From NCBI RefSeq assembly GCF_018500185.1, contig NZ_JAHBGI010000006.1, positions 105,875-169,874 of the forward strand: a stretch of DNA of 64,000 nucleotides. The letters are read 5' to 3'. This document shows, one piece after another, positions 49,073 to 57,674 of the stretch. Numbering within the stretch: the stretch's first letter is position 1; each line of letters opens with the position of its first letter. The stretch is from Litoribacter ruber (GTDB taxonomy: Bacteria > Bacteroidota > Bacteroidia > Cytophagales > Cyclobacteriaceae). A model generated the notes under the pieces. The model saw only the letters and a program-made list of their open reading frames with translations, did no database searches and had not been told where the DNA came from. The position numbers and the translations under genes were made by a program.

Positions 49073-49342
49073 TTACTCCTCTTCCTTATCCAAGCCGTGC
49101 TCCTGTTCAAATTGGTTTCTGCGGATTTCAAACCGTTCAAGTTCCTCATTCAGCATATCCAGAGATTCATTATACCTGGAATAGAGATCCCCCATATTTT
49201 TCTCCATGTTCGTAAAACTGAATTCCATGGCGTCCAATTGTAACTGGCTGGCTTTCTCAATCAAGGCCACCTGACTGTTTTTTAGATCCTCAAGTAGTCG
49301 GAGAGCCCGATCCATTTTCTCTAATTTTTCTCTATTGTTCAT
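49073..49342 (-). CDS. Small coiled-coil protein, hypothetical (89 aa)
   Basis: From the ATG at 49342 the 89-aa protein (MNNREKLEKMDRALRLLEDL) is helical almost throughout, with heptad-like spacing of Leu/Met/Ile (ALIEKASQLQLDAMEFSFTN; YNESLDMLNEELERFEIRRN) and a charged tail. It probably forms a coiled coil or helical hairpin. No family is recognised. A TTG four codons upstream is in frame but less likely. It is monocistronic, divergent from the cyclophilin gene. Confidence 0.7.
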   Translation of the reverse strand: MNNREKLEKMDRALRLLEDLKNSQVALIEKASQLQLDAMEFSFTNMEKNMGDLYSRYNESLDMLNEELERFEIRRNQFEQEHGLDKEEE

Positions 49343-49403
49343 AATGCTATACAAGTTGGTAGTCTTAATTTAATCAAATTCTTTATCCTAATGTTTAAAT
49401 TAA

Positions 49404-49434
49404 TTTGACCTCCCCATGAGAATCAGTATTTTTG
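49404..49434 (+). promoter_or_regulatory. Promoter of the cyclophilin gene
   Basis: TTTG at 49404-49407, a 19-nt spacer and an exact TATTTTTG -7 box at 49427-49434 form the best Bacteroidota-type promoter in the window. The ATG is 18 nt downstream. Confidence 0.68.
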
Positions 49435-49452
49435 CAAAAATCAAAATCAAAT

Positions 49453-49887
49453 ATGAGAACAGGAGAAATACATACCGCCAAAGGAGTCATGAAGGTTTCC
49501 TTCTACGACGAAGACGCCCCAAAGACCGTTGATAACTTTGTAAAACTATCCAAAGAGGGTTTCTATGACGGACTTACTTTTCACCGAGTAATCCCTAATT
49601 TCGTAATCCAGGGAGGTTGCCCTAATGGAACGGGTGCCGGTGGCCCAGGATATACCATAGACTGCGAACTTAACGGCGATAACCAACACCACGAAAAAGG
49701 CGTGCTAAGCATGGCTCATGCAGGAAGAAACACAGGCGGAAGCCAATTCTTCATTTGCCATAATAGAGATAATACTCGCCATTTGGATAGAAACCACACT
49801 TGCTTTGGAAAAGTAACTGAAGGTTTGGACATTATCGACCAAATCAAAGCTGGTGATAAAATCGAGAAAATTGTTATCAACGACTAA
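49453..49887 (+). CDS. Peptidyl-prolyl cis-trans isomerase, cyclophilin type
   Basis: The 144-aa cytosolic cyclophilin catalyses proline isomerisation. Conserved residues are in GLTFHRVIPNFVIQGG (His-Arg and Phe of the active site), MAHAGRNTGGSQFFICH (Gln, Phe) and HTCFGKVTEGLDII. No signal peptide is present, matching PpiB. The ATG at 49453 (MRTGEIHTAKG) is preferred: the in-frame TTG at 49432 falls inside the -7 promoter box. It ends at a strong terminator shared with the convergent nucleoside transporter. Confidence 0.94.
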   Translation: MRTGEIHTAKGVMKVSFYDEDAPKTVDNFVKLSKEGFYDGLTFHRVIPNFVIQGGCPNGTGAGGPGYTIDCELNGDNQHHEKGVLSMAHAGRNTGGSQFFICHNRDNTRHLDRNHTCFGKVTEGLDIIDQIKAGDKIEKIVIND

Positions 49888-49904
49888 TCAAAAGTAAAAC
49901 TATT

Positions 49905-49939
49905 AAAAAAGCCATGGAGTTAATTCCATGGCTTTTTTT
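49905..49939. terminator. Bidirectional terminator
   Basis: A perfect 14-bp stem (49905-49918 with 49925-49938) with A6/T7 flanks lies between the cyclophilin and nucleoside transporter genes. Confidence 0.9.
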
Positions 49940-49954
49940 AATGTCTTTATCTTA

Positions 49955-51241
49955 TCAGCTAAACAATGCCCCAGCAATGGTCGCAGTCATCAAGCAGGCC
50001 AATGTGGCTGCCAACAATGCCCTCATCCCCAATTTTGAAAGGTTACCCTGCTGGTTGGGCGCAATTGATCCGATACCACCTACTTGGATGGCAATGGAGC
50101 TAAAATTAGAGAACCCACAGAGGGCGTAGGTAGCAATTACCACTGACTTGGCAGAAAGCGTACCTGCCTGCTTCATATCAGCAAGACCTAAATAGGCTAC
50201 AAACTCATTGATTACGGTTTTTTGTCCCAACAAAGAGCCCACCTGAAGAGAATCGGACCATTCTACTCCAATAATAAAGGCAAAAATCCTAAATACTTGT
50301 CCCAGAATATATTCTAAGGAAAAGCCGCTGAATTGCCCATTGGTGGATGCAACCACAAAAGAATTCAATCCGGTAACTTCCCCAATCAAACCGGTGAGAA
50401 TGTAGTTTACGGCTGCAATTACCGCAATAAAGGCCAGAAGCATCCCGGCCACATTCACTGCCAGTCTCAAACCATCAGAGGCCCCTCTAGACATGGCGTC
50501 AATCAGATTGACTCCCATGTTTTCTTGGCTAACTTCTAGTTCATCGTTCAGGTTTTCCCGGTTGGTTTCTGGGATAATGATTTTGGACATAACAATCGCG
50601 GCAGGGGCATTCATGATACTTGCTCCCAAAAGATAAGCCGCAAACCTGCTTTGTTCCTCCAGACTATCACCTCCCAAGAAGGCCACATATCCTGCCAGCA
50701 CCCCTCCTGCAATAGTAGCCATCCCCCCAGTCATCAAACACATGAGCTCAGAACGTGTCATGGTGGGCACAAATGGCCTAACCAGCAATGGGGCTTCCGT
50801 TTGCCCGAGAAAGATGTTGCCGGCTGCCGACAAGCTCTCCGCTCCAGACAGCCTCATGGTACGCGACATCACCCAGGCGATGGCAAAAACAACCTTTTGC
50901 AAAACACCCAAATAATAAAGCCCAGCTGAAACGGTGGAAAAGAAAATGATGGTGGGCAGTACCTGAAAGGCAAAAATAAACCCGAAGGAGTTGGTGGCCA
51001 AGTCCCCGAATAAAAATATCGCTCCATCACTGGAGAAGCTTAGAAACTTTACAAAACCACGGCTAACTGCGGAAAATATTTGGGCGACAAAGTCCACTTT
51101 GGTGATCAAAAACCCAAATACACACTGAAGAATTACCCCAATGCCTACCAAGCGCCAATCCACCGATCGCTTATTGGATGAAAAAATCAGCGCAAACGCA
51201 AGCAGGGCGACAATCCCTATAATACCTCTTATGTAATCCAT
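49955..51241 (-). CDS. Concentrative nucleoside transporter (NupC/CNT family)
   Basis: The 428-aa membrane protein imports nucleosides with a proton or sodium ion. Family motifs are GNIFLGQTEAPLLVRPFVPT (the conserved QTEAPL substrate region), TRSELMCLMTGGMATIAGGV and GASIMNAPAAIVMSKIIIPE, plus the C-terminal YALCGFSNFSSIAIQVGGIG. About ten hydrophobic helices are visible. The NupC symbol is not assigned because several CNT subfamilies look alike. It lies downstream of the bifunctional nuclease gene but beyond a terminator, so it is probably transcribed alone. Confidence 0.93.
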   Translation of the reverse strand: MDYIRGIIGIVALLAFALIFSSNKRSVDWRLVGIGVILQCVFGFLITKVDFVAQIFSAVSRGFVKFLSFSSDGAIFLFGDLATNSFGFIFAFQVLPTIIFFSTVSAGLYYLGVLQKVVFAIAWVMSRTMRLSGAESLSAAGNIFLGQTEAPLLVRPFVPTMTRSELMCLMTGGMATIAGGVLAGYVAFLGGDSLEEQSRFAAYLLGASIMNAPAAIVMSKIIIPETNRENLNDELEVSQENMGVNLIDAMSRGASDGLRLAVNVAGMLLAFIAVIAAVNYILTGLIGEVTGLNSFVVASTNGQFSGFSLEYILGQVFRIFAFIIGVEWSDSLQVGSLLGQKTVINEFVAYLGLADMKQAGTLSAKSVVIATYALCGFSNFSSIAIQVGGIGSIAPNQQGNLSKLGMRALLAATLACLMTATIAGALFS

Positions 51242-51340
51242 TTATATCTTGACGAATTGCCCCTTGAACAGGACAATACATTATTTTTCAAGGCGGTAAA
51301 GATAATGGATTTTGGCTGGAATTTGTATACAAAAAACAAA

Positions 51341-51361
51341 AGCCTGAATAATCTTCAGGCT
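51341..51361 (-). terminator. Terminator of the etfBA-nuclease transcript
   Basis: An 8-bp stem (51341-51348 with 51354-51361) is followed on the minus strand by a T-rich run, 15 nt past the bifunctional nuclease stop. Confidence 0.72.
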
Positions 51362-51375
51362 CTGTTTTCTATTTA

Positions 51376-51981
51376 TCAATTACGTCTGTTTATCTCGTCC
51401 CGTATTCGGGCTGCTCGCTCATAATCCTCACTGTTAATGGCCTTGTCAAGCATCTGATTCAATTTCTCTAAACTGAAATCCTTCAGATTGCCCTCTGAAG
51501 AAGTGGCTTTGGCTGCTGGCTTTGGGGCTTTCTCCCCTCTGGCAGCGCTTTTTTCCTCTTCTTCCTCCTCCGTAAACTCAATGGCAGCTTCAGACATCAC
51601 CTTCTGCGTGCAATAAATCGGGGCGTCAAAACGCACCGCTATGGCAATAGCATCAGAGGGTCTGGCATCAATCTCCACGTTTTTCACCGAACTTTGGCAC
51701 ACGATCTTGGCGTAAAACACCCCTTCGCGCATGTCAGAGATCAGTATATGGTCAATGGAAAAGTTGAAGTTGGCCGCAAATGATTTAAAAAGATCATGGG
51801 TCATAGGCCTATTAGGAATAATCTTCTCAATCTCTATAGCAATGGCTTGGGCTTCAAACATACCGATCACAATCGGCAGTCGCCTACTCCCATCCTGCTC
51901 ACCCATCACCAAGGTAAAAGACCCCGATTGGGAATGATTGGAAGACAATCCTAATATTTCTAATTCTACAGTGTTATCCAC
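51376..51981 (-). CDS. Bifunctional nuclease family protein with UVR domain
   Basis: The 201-aa protein has an N-terminal bifunctional nuclease (DUF151) domain: VELEILGLSSNHSQSGSFTL, RRLPIVIGMFEAQAIAIEIE, and IDARPSDAIAIAVRFDAPIY. A charged, Ala/Lys-rich linker (about 135-165) joins it to a C-terminal UVR motif (LEKLNQMLDKAINSEDYERA), as in UvrB/UvrC. Plant homologues have been reported to have RNase/DNase activity, but bacterial function is not established. The start codon is GTG: the conserved first strand begins right after it, and the next ATG lies inside the domain. It starts 6 nt after etfA, a tight operon. Confidence 0.88.
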   Translation of the reverse strand: MDNTVELEILGLSSNHSQSGSFTLVMGEQDGSRRLPIVIGMFEAQAIAIEIEKIIPNRPMTHDLFKSFAANFNFSIDHILISDMREGVFYAKIVCQSSVKNVEIDARPSDAIAIAVRFDAPIYCTQKVMSEAAIEFTEEEEEEKSAARGEKAPKPAAKATSSEGNLKDFSLEKLNQMLDKAINSEDYERAARIRDEINRRN

Positions 51982-51987
51982 AGCAAG

Positions 51988-52953
51988 TTATTTTAACGCT
52001 TTAACAGCTTCTGTAAGTTTTGGCAACACCTCAAATGCATCGCCGACAATTCCGTAGTCAGCTGCCTTGAAGAAAGGAGCTTCCGGATCTTTATTTATAA
52101 CTACAATATACTTGGAAGAATTGACTCCTGCAAGATGTTGAATGGCTCCCGAGATACCCACAGCCACGTACAAGGTTGGCGCTACTTTCACACCTGTTTG
52201 CCCCACGTGCTCATGGTGAGGTCTCCATCCAATGTCTGACACCGGCTTGGAACAACCTGTGGCCGCTCCCAACTCCTTGGCTAAATCTTCGATAAGGTTC
52301 CAGTTTTCAGGCCCTTTCATACCCCTTCCTCCAGACACAACGATATCTGCTTCAGGCAAAAGAATATCACCGGTAGCCTGATCTGTAGAAGTAATTTTGG
52401 CAGCAAATACAGATTCATCAAGGCTCACCTCGAAATTTTCGACAGCGGCATCAGCACCATCCGTTTTCAGATCAATCGCGTTTTTCTTAACAGCCAAGAT
52501 CTTGTTGTCGGTAGAAAGCTCAGTTTCAGCGAAAGCTTTTCCTGTATAAATGCTTCTTTTCACTTTGTAGCCTGAACCTGTATCGGGAAGGTCGGTGACG
52601 TTAGAGACCAACCCAGCATTCAGTTTGATCGCCAATCTGGCAGCCACTGCATCCCCAAGGGAACTTTTGGCAAGCACCAAAGTTTTGGCTCCTACTTTTT
52701 CAAACGCCTGTGCTACGGCAGCGGCATGCGCTTGGATCACGCCAGCGTTAAGTTTTTCGTCGTTAACATGAAGAACTTTGGCAGCGCCTGCCGAACCGGT
52801 CTTTCCAAGCTCACCTTGATCGATACTACCTAACGCAACCGCCGTTACGTCACCACCTTCTTTATCAGCCAAAGCCTTGGCAAAAGAGATGGCCTCCAAT
52901 GATGTTTTTTTGATGGCTCCGTCAGCCTGTTCTATATAAACTAAAATAGACAT
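51988..52953 (-). CDS. etfA: Electron transfer flavoprotein subunit alpha
   Basis: The 321-aa FAD-binding subunit accepts electrons from acyl-CoA dehydrogenases and passes them to ETF:quinone oxidoreductase. The C-terminal FAD site is clear: IVVSGGRGMKGPENWNLIED, GCSKPVSDIGW, HEHVGQTGVKVAPTLYVAVG, GISGAIQHLAGVNSSKYIVV and INKDPEAPFFKAADYGIVGD. The N-terminal half is alpha/beta (MSILVYIEQADGAIKKTSLE). The ATG at 52953 is used because the in-frame TTG at 52974 lies in the etfB gap. It follows etfB by 29 nt. Confidence 0.96.
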   Translation of the reverse strand: MSILVYIEQADGAIKKTSLEAISFAKALADKEGGDVTAVALGSIDQGELGKTGSAGAAKVLHVNDEKLNAGVIQAHAAAVAQAFEKVGAKTLVLAKSSLGDAVAARLAIKLNAGLVSNVTDLPDTGSGYKVKRSIYTGKAFAETELSTDNKILAVKKNAIDLKTDGADAAVENFEVSLDESVFAAKITSTDQATGDILLPEADIVVSGGRGMKGPENWNLIEDLAKELGAATGCSKPVSDIGWRPHHEHVGQTGVKVAPTLYVAVGISGAIQHLAGVNSSKYIVVINKDPEAPFFKAADYGIVGDAFEVLPKLTEAVKALK

Positions 52954-52982
52954 ATTTTTCAATTTTGAATTCAAACAATAAA

Positions 52983-53720
52983 TTAAAGGACCTTGGCTTC
53001 GTTTTTCAAAAGCCTCACCAGCTCTTCCACATTGTCCTTATCGATAAGTTTCACATCACCTTTTGCAGGTGGTAGCTGAAACTCAACCACACTTGTGGCG
53101 GTCTCGTCAGATACGGCATCCACTACATTCAATGGCTTGGTTCTGGCAGACATGATTCCTCTCATGTTTGGGATTTTCCATTCGGCGATCGGCTCTTGGC
53201 ATCCGGCAATAAAAGGAAGGCTGACCTCCAAATATTCCTTACCCCCTTCAATCTCTCTGGCCATTTTAGCAGTGCTGCCTTCAATGTCCAGCTTCATTAC
53301 CGGCGAAATCGAAGGCATACCCAATAGCTCTCCCACCATTCCGTGAACCATACCTCCATTGAAGTCAATAGATTCTCTGCCCATAAGGATCAAATCATAA
53401 CCACCCTCTTTGGCATAGTGGGCAATTTGCTTGGCTACAAAAAGTGAATCTTTTGGAAAGGCATTTACCCTAATGGCATCGTCAGCACCAATAGCCAAAG
53501 CTTTTCTGATGGTCGGCTCAGTTTCAGCCTCACCCACATTGAGTACGGTCAAACTTCCTCCTGTCTGTTCTTTCAATTCCACAGCCCTTGCCAATGCATA
53601 ATCATCGTAAGGACCTATAATAAACTGAACACCAGACTTGTCGAATTTGGTGTTGTTATCTGTAAATTGAATTTTGGATGTTGTATCCGGCACGTGAGTG
53701 ATGCATACAAGAATTTTCAT
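52983..53720 (-). CDS. etfB: Electron transfer flavoprotein subunit beta
   Basis: The 245-aa partner of EtfA binds AMP and forms the acyl-CoA dehydrogenase recognition surface. Family segments are MKILVCITHVPDTTSKIQFT, GPYDDYALARAVELKE, DLILMGRESIDFNGGMVHGM and the MRGIMSARTKPL segment with the characteristic ARTKP turn. It is the first gene of an etfB-etfA-nuclease operon. The glutaryl-CoA dehydrogenase in this window would be a natural electron donor. Confidence 0.96.
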   Translation of the reverse strand: MKILVCITHVPDTTSKIQFTDNNTKFDKSGVQFIIGPYDDYALARAVELKEQTGGSLTVLNVGEAETEPTIRKALAIGADDAIRVNAFPKDSLFVAKQIAHYAKEGGYDLILMGRESIDFNGGMVHGMVGELLGMPSISPVMKLDIEGSTAKMAREIEGGKEYLEVSLPFIAGCQEPIAEWKIPNMRGIMSARTKPLNVVDAVSDETATSVVEFQLPPAKGDVKLIDKDNVEELVRLLKNEAKVL

Positions 53721-53793
53721 ATATTTTATTATTTTATTTTTCTTTAATTTGTCGTGAATTTAATGAATACAATGTTAATTAAAAAACGTAATC

Positions 53794-54126
53794 ATGAGCA
53801 ATTTAGGCCGTATTGAGCAACTACTGGACTTTGCAAAGGAAGAACCTGACAACCCATTCAACTTTTATGCTTTAGCTCTTGAATACCAGAACACCAACAC
53901 TGAAAAAGGCGTCCATTATTTTAATTTGCTGCTTGAGAAGTTTCCGGAGTATCTCCCTACCTACTATCATGCGGGTCTGTTTTTTGAAAAAAAGAATGAG
54001 TTGGAAAAAGCAAAATCAATATTTGAACAGGGAATCTCCCTGGCAAAGGCTAAAAATGATAACCATGCCCAAAGGGAGCTGCAAAATGCTTACCAAAATT
54101 TTCTTTTTGAAAACGACCTTGATTAA
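53794..54126 (+). CDS. Tetratricopeptide repeat protein (110 aa)
   Basis: The 110-aa helical protein has about two to three TPR-like repeats: DNPFNFYALALEYQNTNTEK, YLPTYYHAGLFFEKKNELEK and the AKSIFEQGISLAKAKNDNHA helix. Such small TPR proteins bind partner peptides; the partner is not known. It is divergent from etfB and its stop overlaps the stop of the convergent alcohol-dehydrogenase-like gene by 4 nt. An AT-rich leader carries no clear promoter. Confidence 0.83.
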   Translation: MSNLGRIEQLLDFAKEEPDNPFNFYALALEYQNTNTEKGVHYFNLLLEKFPEYLPTYYHAGLFFEKKNELEKAKSIFEQGISLAKAKNDNHAQRELQNAYQNFLFENDLD

Positions 54127-55124
54127 TCCATGCTGATAACAATCTTTCCGATCTGATCCCCGGCTTTCATCCTGTCAAATGCCTCGACAGCTTCTTCTAG
54201 CTTATAAACCTTGTCAATCACAGGCAAAATTTGTTTTTCCTGGACAAAGGCCAACATTTCCTTAAAATCGGCATCACTCCCCATAGTGCTTCCCTGGATG
54301 GTCAACTGATTCCAAAAAACCCTGCGCATATCCAGCTCCTTGGGATTGCCCAACGTGGCCCCATAAAAAACAAGCTTGGCACCTGGATTCATCACTTTGA
54401 GCAGTTTGCCCCAAGTATCCCCTACCGCGCTGTCAATGACCAAGTCAAAGCCACCGGTTTCTTTTTTTGCTTGCTCGGTCCATGCCTCCTCTTTATAATT
54501 AAACCCTCCTTTGGCACCTTGCTTTTTGGCCACCTCTATCTTTTGGTCATGTCCGCTGCTTACATACACTTCTCCACCTGCTGCTATGGCAAACTGAGCT
54601 GCATACTGGGCCACTCCCCCACCAAAACCAGTAACCAGCACTTTTTGGCCTTTCTCCACTTTTCCATGAAAGAAAACTGCCCGATACGCCGTGAGCCCCC
54701 CCAAGGGCAATGCACCAGCCTGTTCCCAATTAAAATGCTCTGGCTTTTCATGCAGCCTGTCTGCTTTGACAATGACATATTGGGCAAAAGTCCCATGAGA
54801 AGGCATGCCTAAGATCTCAAAATCCTTGGATTGGGCTTTTTGGTCTTCCCCCCAGTTCATGGCCGAATTGATAACCACTTCTGTCTCAAGCCACTTGGAG
54901 TCAACATTTTTGCCCACCTTGCTCACCACTCCAGCCCCATCGGAACCCAAAACCACACCATTGCGGATGTTTGGATATCGGCCTTCACGGCACCACTGAT
55001 CCCGGTGATTTAAGGCTGCAGCCTTGACCTCAACCAGCACCTCATCATCTTTCAATTCTGGTAATTCTACCTCCCTGACCTCAATTTTGGAGGGATTTTT
55101 ATCATTTAAGATTAGTCCTTTCAT
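54123..55124 (-). CDS. Medium-chain dehydrogenase/reductase, quinone oxidoreductase-like
   Basis: The 333-aa NAD(P)-dependent protein has the GroES-like N-terminal domain (KAAALNHRDQWCREGRYPNI, LGSDGAGVVSKVG) and a Rossmann domain with VLVTGFGGGVAQYAAQFAIA. The structural zinc lobe with four cysteines is absent, and the catalytic zinc site is not evident, so a zinc-independent quinone or enoyl reductase is likely. The substrate is unknown. It ends against the TPR gene with a 4-nt overlap and is preceded by the terminator of the polyamine operon. Confidence 0.87.
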   Translation of the reverse strand: MKGLILNDKNPSKIEVREVELPELKDDEVLVEVKAAALNHRDQWCREGRYPNIRNGVVLGSDGAGVVSKVGKNVDSKWLETEVVINSAMNWGEDQKAQSKDFEILGMPSHGTFAQYVIVKADRLHEKPEHFNWEQAGALPLGGLTAYRAVFFHGKVEKGQKVLVTGFGGGVAQYAAQFAIAAGGEVYVSSGHDQKIEVAKKQGAKGGFNYKEEAWTEQAKKETGGFDLVIDSAVGDTWGKLLKVMNPGAKLVFYGATLGNPKELDMRRVFWNQLTIQGSTMGSDADFKEMLAFVQEKQILPVIDKVYKLEEAVEAFDRMKAGDQIGKIVISMD

Positions 55125-55192
55125 TTAAAAAACTGGATTAAAACCTTTTGCGAATATAACTTTAACCATTAAACCTTAACTAAAAACACAAA

Positions 55193-55220
55193 AAAGAGGC
55201 TGCGATACCACAGCCTCTTT
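55193..55220 (-). terminator. Terminator of the polyamine operon
   Basis: A perfect 10-bp stem (55193-55202 with 55211-55220) with an 8-nt loop is followed on the minus strand by T-rich sequence, 5 nt past the agmatinase-like stop. Confidence 0.85.
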
Positions 55221-55225
55221 AAAGG

Positions 55226-56293
55226 TTATTTAAAACTCAATCTTTTTTGTGACACACCGTAAAGATTGCACATTCTGTACAATACTCTAGCACCCACATT
55301 GCCGTCCCATTCATCCTCACCTGGCCCCGGTGCCACTTCCACAAGGTCAAAACCGACAATCTCCTTCCCGGCTCTCACTACTTGCTTCATCAGGTACAGC
55401 ACTTCCTCCAATTCAAAACCGCCAGCAACTGGCGTTCCTGTGTTTGGACAAAGTTTTGGGTCCAGACCATCAATATCGATGGTGATATAAACTTTATCCG
55501 GCAATTCCCGGATGATATCATCACAGATTGACCTCCAGTTTTTTCCTTCATACAATGCCTCCTTGATGGATTTGTCATAGAAAGTACTGATTTTCTTATT
55601 ACTTTGAGCCAATTCAGCTTCTGCTTCACAATAATCTCTGATCCCAACCTGCACCAATTTGCTGACTTGGGAATATTTTAAAGCATTGTAAGAAATGGAA
55701 GCATGGCTGTACTCAAAGTTTTCATAGGCCACCCTCAAATCAGCATGGGCATCGATCTGGAGAATACCAAAGGAGTCATGCTCCTCAGATAGCGCCTTGA
55801 TCATGCCAAGCGGGGTGCTATGATCACCTCCCAGAAGAGCGACCAACTTACCTTGGGACTTGTATTTTTTAACGGTGTCGTAAACCCAGGCATTCATTTC
55901 TTCACAGGCTGTATTAATTAGGTCTGGAACGGCAGAGAATCTTTCCTGATCCTGCTCAGGTGATCCTTCTTCCAAAAACTTAATATAGTTGGATGACAGG
56001 ATTCTATAATTGTTGCTTGAAACTTTAATATGGTCAGGAATCGGAATCATATGGATCCCCATCTTCCAGGCATCATTAATGTCATCTTGGTAGAGATCCA
56101 ACTGAGGCGAGGCTGCCAATACCGCTTCCGGACCATCAGCAGTACCTGGGTTGTAGGACACTGTCACCTCCCAAGGCACAGGAACCACGATTAATTCGGC
56201 TGTATTTTCATCAAAAGGCAACCCAAAAAGAGTTCCCCCTTCTCCAACCCCATTAGGATCAAAACTGTCAATTATTTGAGATTTTGCAGACAT
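55226..56293 (-). CDS. Arginase/agmatinase family protein
   Basis: The 355-aa ureohydrolase should bind a pair of Mn ions: ligands lie in LVALLGGDHSTPLG, LQIDAHADLRVAYENFEYSH and VYITIDIDGLDPKLC, then FDLVEVAPG. The DAHADLR form, rather than DAHTD, and the extra N-terminal about 60 residues resemble a Bacteroidota agmatinase-like group. If it is an agmatinase it yields putrescine and urea, the substrate of the spermidine synthase half of the upstream fused gene. It starts 3 nt after that gene's stop, so the two are cotranscribed. No arginine decarboxylase is seen in the window. Confidence 0.88.
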   Translation of the reverse strand: MSAKSQIIDSFDPNGVGEGGTLFGLPFDENTAELIVVPVPWEVTVSYNPGTADGPEAVLAASPQLDLYQDDINDAWKMGIHMIPIPDHIKVSSNNYRILSSNYIKFLEEGSPEQDQERFSAVPDLINTACEEMNAWVYDTVKKYKSQGKLVALLGGDHSTPLGMIKALSEEHDSFGILQIDAHADLRVAYENFEYSHASISYNALKYSQVSKLVQVGIRDYCEAEAELAQSNKKISTFYDKSIKEALYEGKNWRSICDDIIRELPDKVYITIDIDGLDPKLCPNTGTPVAGGFELEEVLYLMKQVVRAGKEIVGFDLVEVAPGPGEDEWDGNVGARVLYRMCNLYGVSQKRLSFK

Positions 56294-56296
56294 AGA

Positions 56297-57577
56297 CTAG
56301 GATTTTGGCTGTATCATTTTCTGAACAAAGTTAGGCAGCACAAATGCGGCCTGGTGGATTTCAGGATTGTAGTAATTCAAGTCAAAGGAAGGAAGCAACG
56401 CCTGTGCCTTTTCCTGAACTTGTTTTGGAGAGCAGTCGCCTTTGGCACTGTAAGAGAAAGACCACATACCTGTAGGATAAGTAGGGATGTGTACTAAGTA
56501 ACAATGTACATTCTCCTTTCCGAAAATTCCTCTATAGCAATCGTAAATTTCCACAAAGACTTTCTCGTTGAAACGTGGGGACTCTGACTGGGTCACCATG
56601 ATGCCGTCTTTTTTAAGAATTCTGTGCACTTGGGTGTAAAATTCAGCGGTGAACAAGCCTTCTCCAGGACCCACTGGGTCAGTACTGTCCACCAACACTA
56701 TATCGAAAGACTCGTCAGCAGCTTCATTCACATACTTGATTCCGTCTTCGATCTTAAGGTTCAATTTGGGATGGTCAAAGGATGCTGCGATGCTAGGCAA
56801 AAACTCTTTGGAAGCCTCCACTACTTTTTCGTCGATTTCCACCATCACCACTTCCTCAAGTTGTTCATATTTCAGGATTTCTCTGGCCGTTCCACCATCT
56901 CCTCCACCGATAATCAATACCCGCTTAGGATCTGGATGCGTTTGCATCGGCACGTGCGAAATCATCTCGTGATACACATACTCATCCTTTTCGGTGGTCA
57001 TTACCATCCCATCTAGGGTCAGCATGTTTCCATAAGCAAAGGTTTTGTAAACTTCCACTTTTTGAAACTCAGATTCCTGTTCGTACAATTTACCGTCATG
57101 CTTCAAAGACAAAGCAATGTTGTCGTTTCTTTCGGTAAACCACACGTTTTTGGTTCTCATCGGACCGCCTTCTTCAGAGGATTTTTCATCACGCATCTGG
57201 TTGATGTCAAAATCCTTGTGTGTAAGCAATGCCATCTCTCCTCTTCTTAGCTCGACAGCCGATCCGTGGGCTGCTTCAAAAGCTTTTTTCAAATAGTTAT
57301 AAGAAACCCATGGGTTAACTGTTTCCCCGCAGGTAAACAAATCCACGGATGCATATCCAAACTCTGGCCAGGTGTGAATCGCCAAGTGGCTTTCCTGGAT
57401 CACTACTACCCCCGACACTCCATAAGGCGAGAAGTGGTGGAAAGTGGAGTTAATTATTGTGGCGCTTGCCTCCTCGGCCGCCTCTTCCATACTGTTCTGA
57501 ATATGTACCACATCATTGAGAATTTCCGGATTACAGTCGTAAAATTCTACAATGATATGCCGTCCTAATGCGCTCAT
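56297..57577 (-). CDS. S-adenosylmethionine decarboxylase / spermidine synthase fusion
   Basis: The 426-aa protein joins two consecutive steps of spermidine synthesis. Residues 1-125 are a SpeD-type AdoMet decarboxylase: the self-cleavage site Glu62-Ser63 is in VVIQESHLAIHTWPE, with His68 and Cys83 (LFTCGETV) at the same positions as the Thermotoga class 1B enzyme as I remember it. Residues about 140-426 are spermidine synthase: EVYKTFAYGNMLTLDGMVM, RVLIIGGGDGGTAREILKYE, and the catalytic acid region IVLVDSTDPVGPGEGLF. No stop or frameshift separates the halves. It is first in a two-gene operon with the agmatinase-like gene. Confidence 0.93.
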   Translation of the reverse strand: MSALGRHIIVEFYDCNPEILNDVVHIQNSMEEAAEEASATIINSTFHHFSPYGVSGVVVIQESHLAIHTWPEFGYASVDLFTCGETVNPWVSYNYLKKAFEAAHGSAVELRRGEMALLTHKDFDINQMRDEKSSEEGGPMRTKNVWFTERNDNIALSLKHDGKLYEQESEFQKVEVYKTFAYGNMLTLDGMVMTTEKDEYVYHEMISHVPMQTHPDPKRVLIIGGGDGGTAREILKYEQLEEVVMVEIDEKVVEASKEFLPSIAASFDHPKLNLKIEDGIKYVNEAADESFDIVLVDSTDPVGPGEGLFTAEFYTQVHRILKKDGIMVTQSESPRFNEKVFVEIYDCYRGIFGKENVHCYLVHIPTYPTGMWSFSYSAKGDCSPKQVQEKAQALLPSFDLNYYNPEIHQAAFVLPNFVQKMIQPKS

Positions 57578-57674
57578 AACTGCTATTTTATATTTTTTCT
57601 AAAGTTTTAACCTCGCAAAAAAAATAAAATTTTGCGTCTAATTAAAGAATTATATTCTTTCCTTGGCAAATTAT

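Noticed and set aside
55226-56293. Assigning the symbol speB with certainty
   Set aside because: The ureohydrolase family has several substrates (agmatine, arginine, guanidino acids, formimidoylglutamate), and the DAHADLR variant does not decide among them.
57614-57636. AT-rich inverted repeat upstream of the SpeD-SpeE gene as terminator of sixA
   Set aside because: The stem is only 7 bp with a 9-nt loop in low-complexity A/T sequence and lacks a following T tract.
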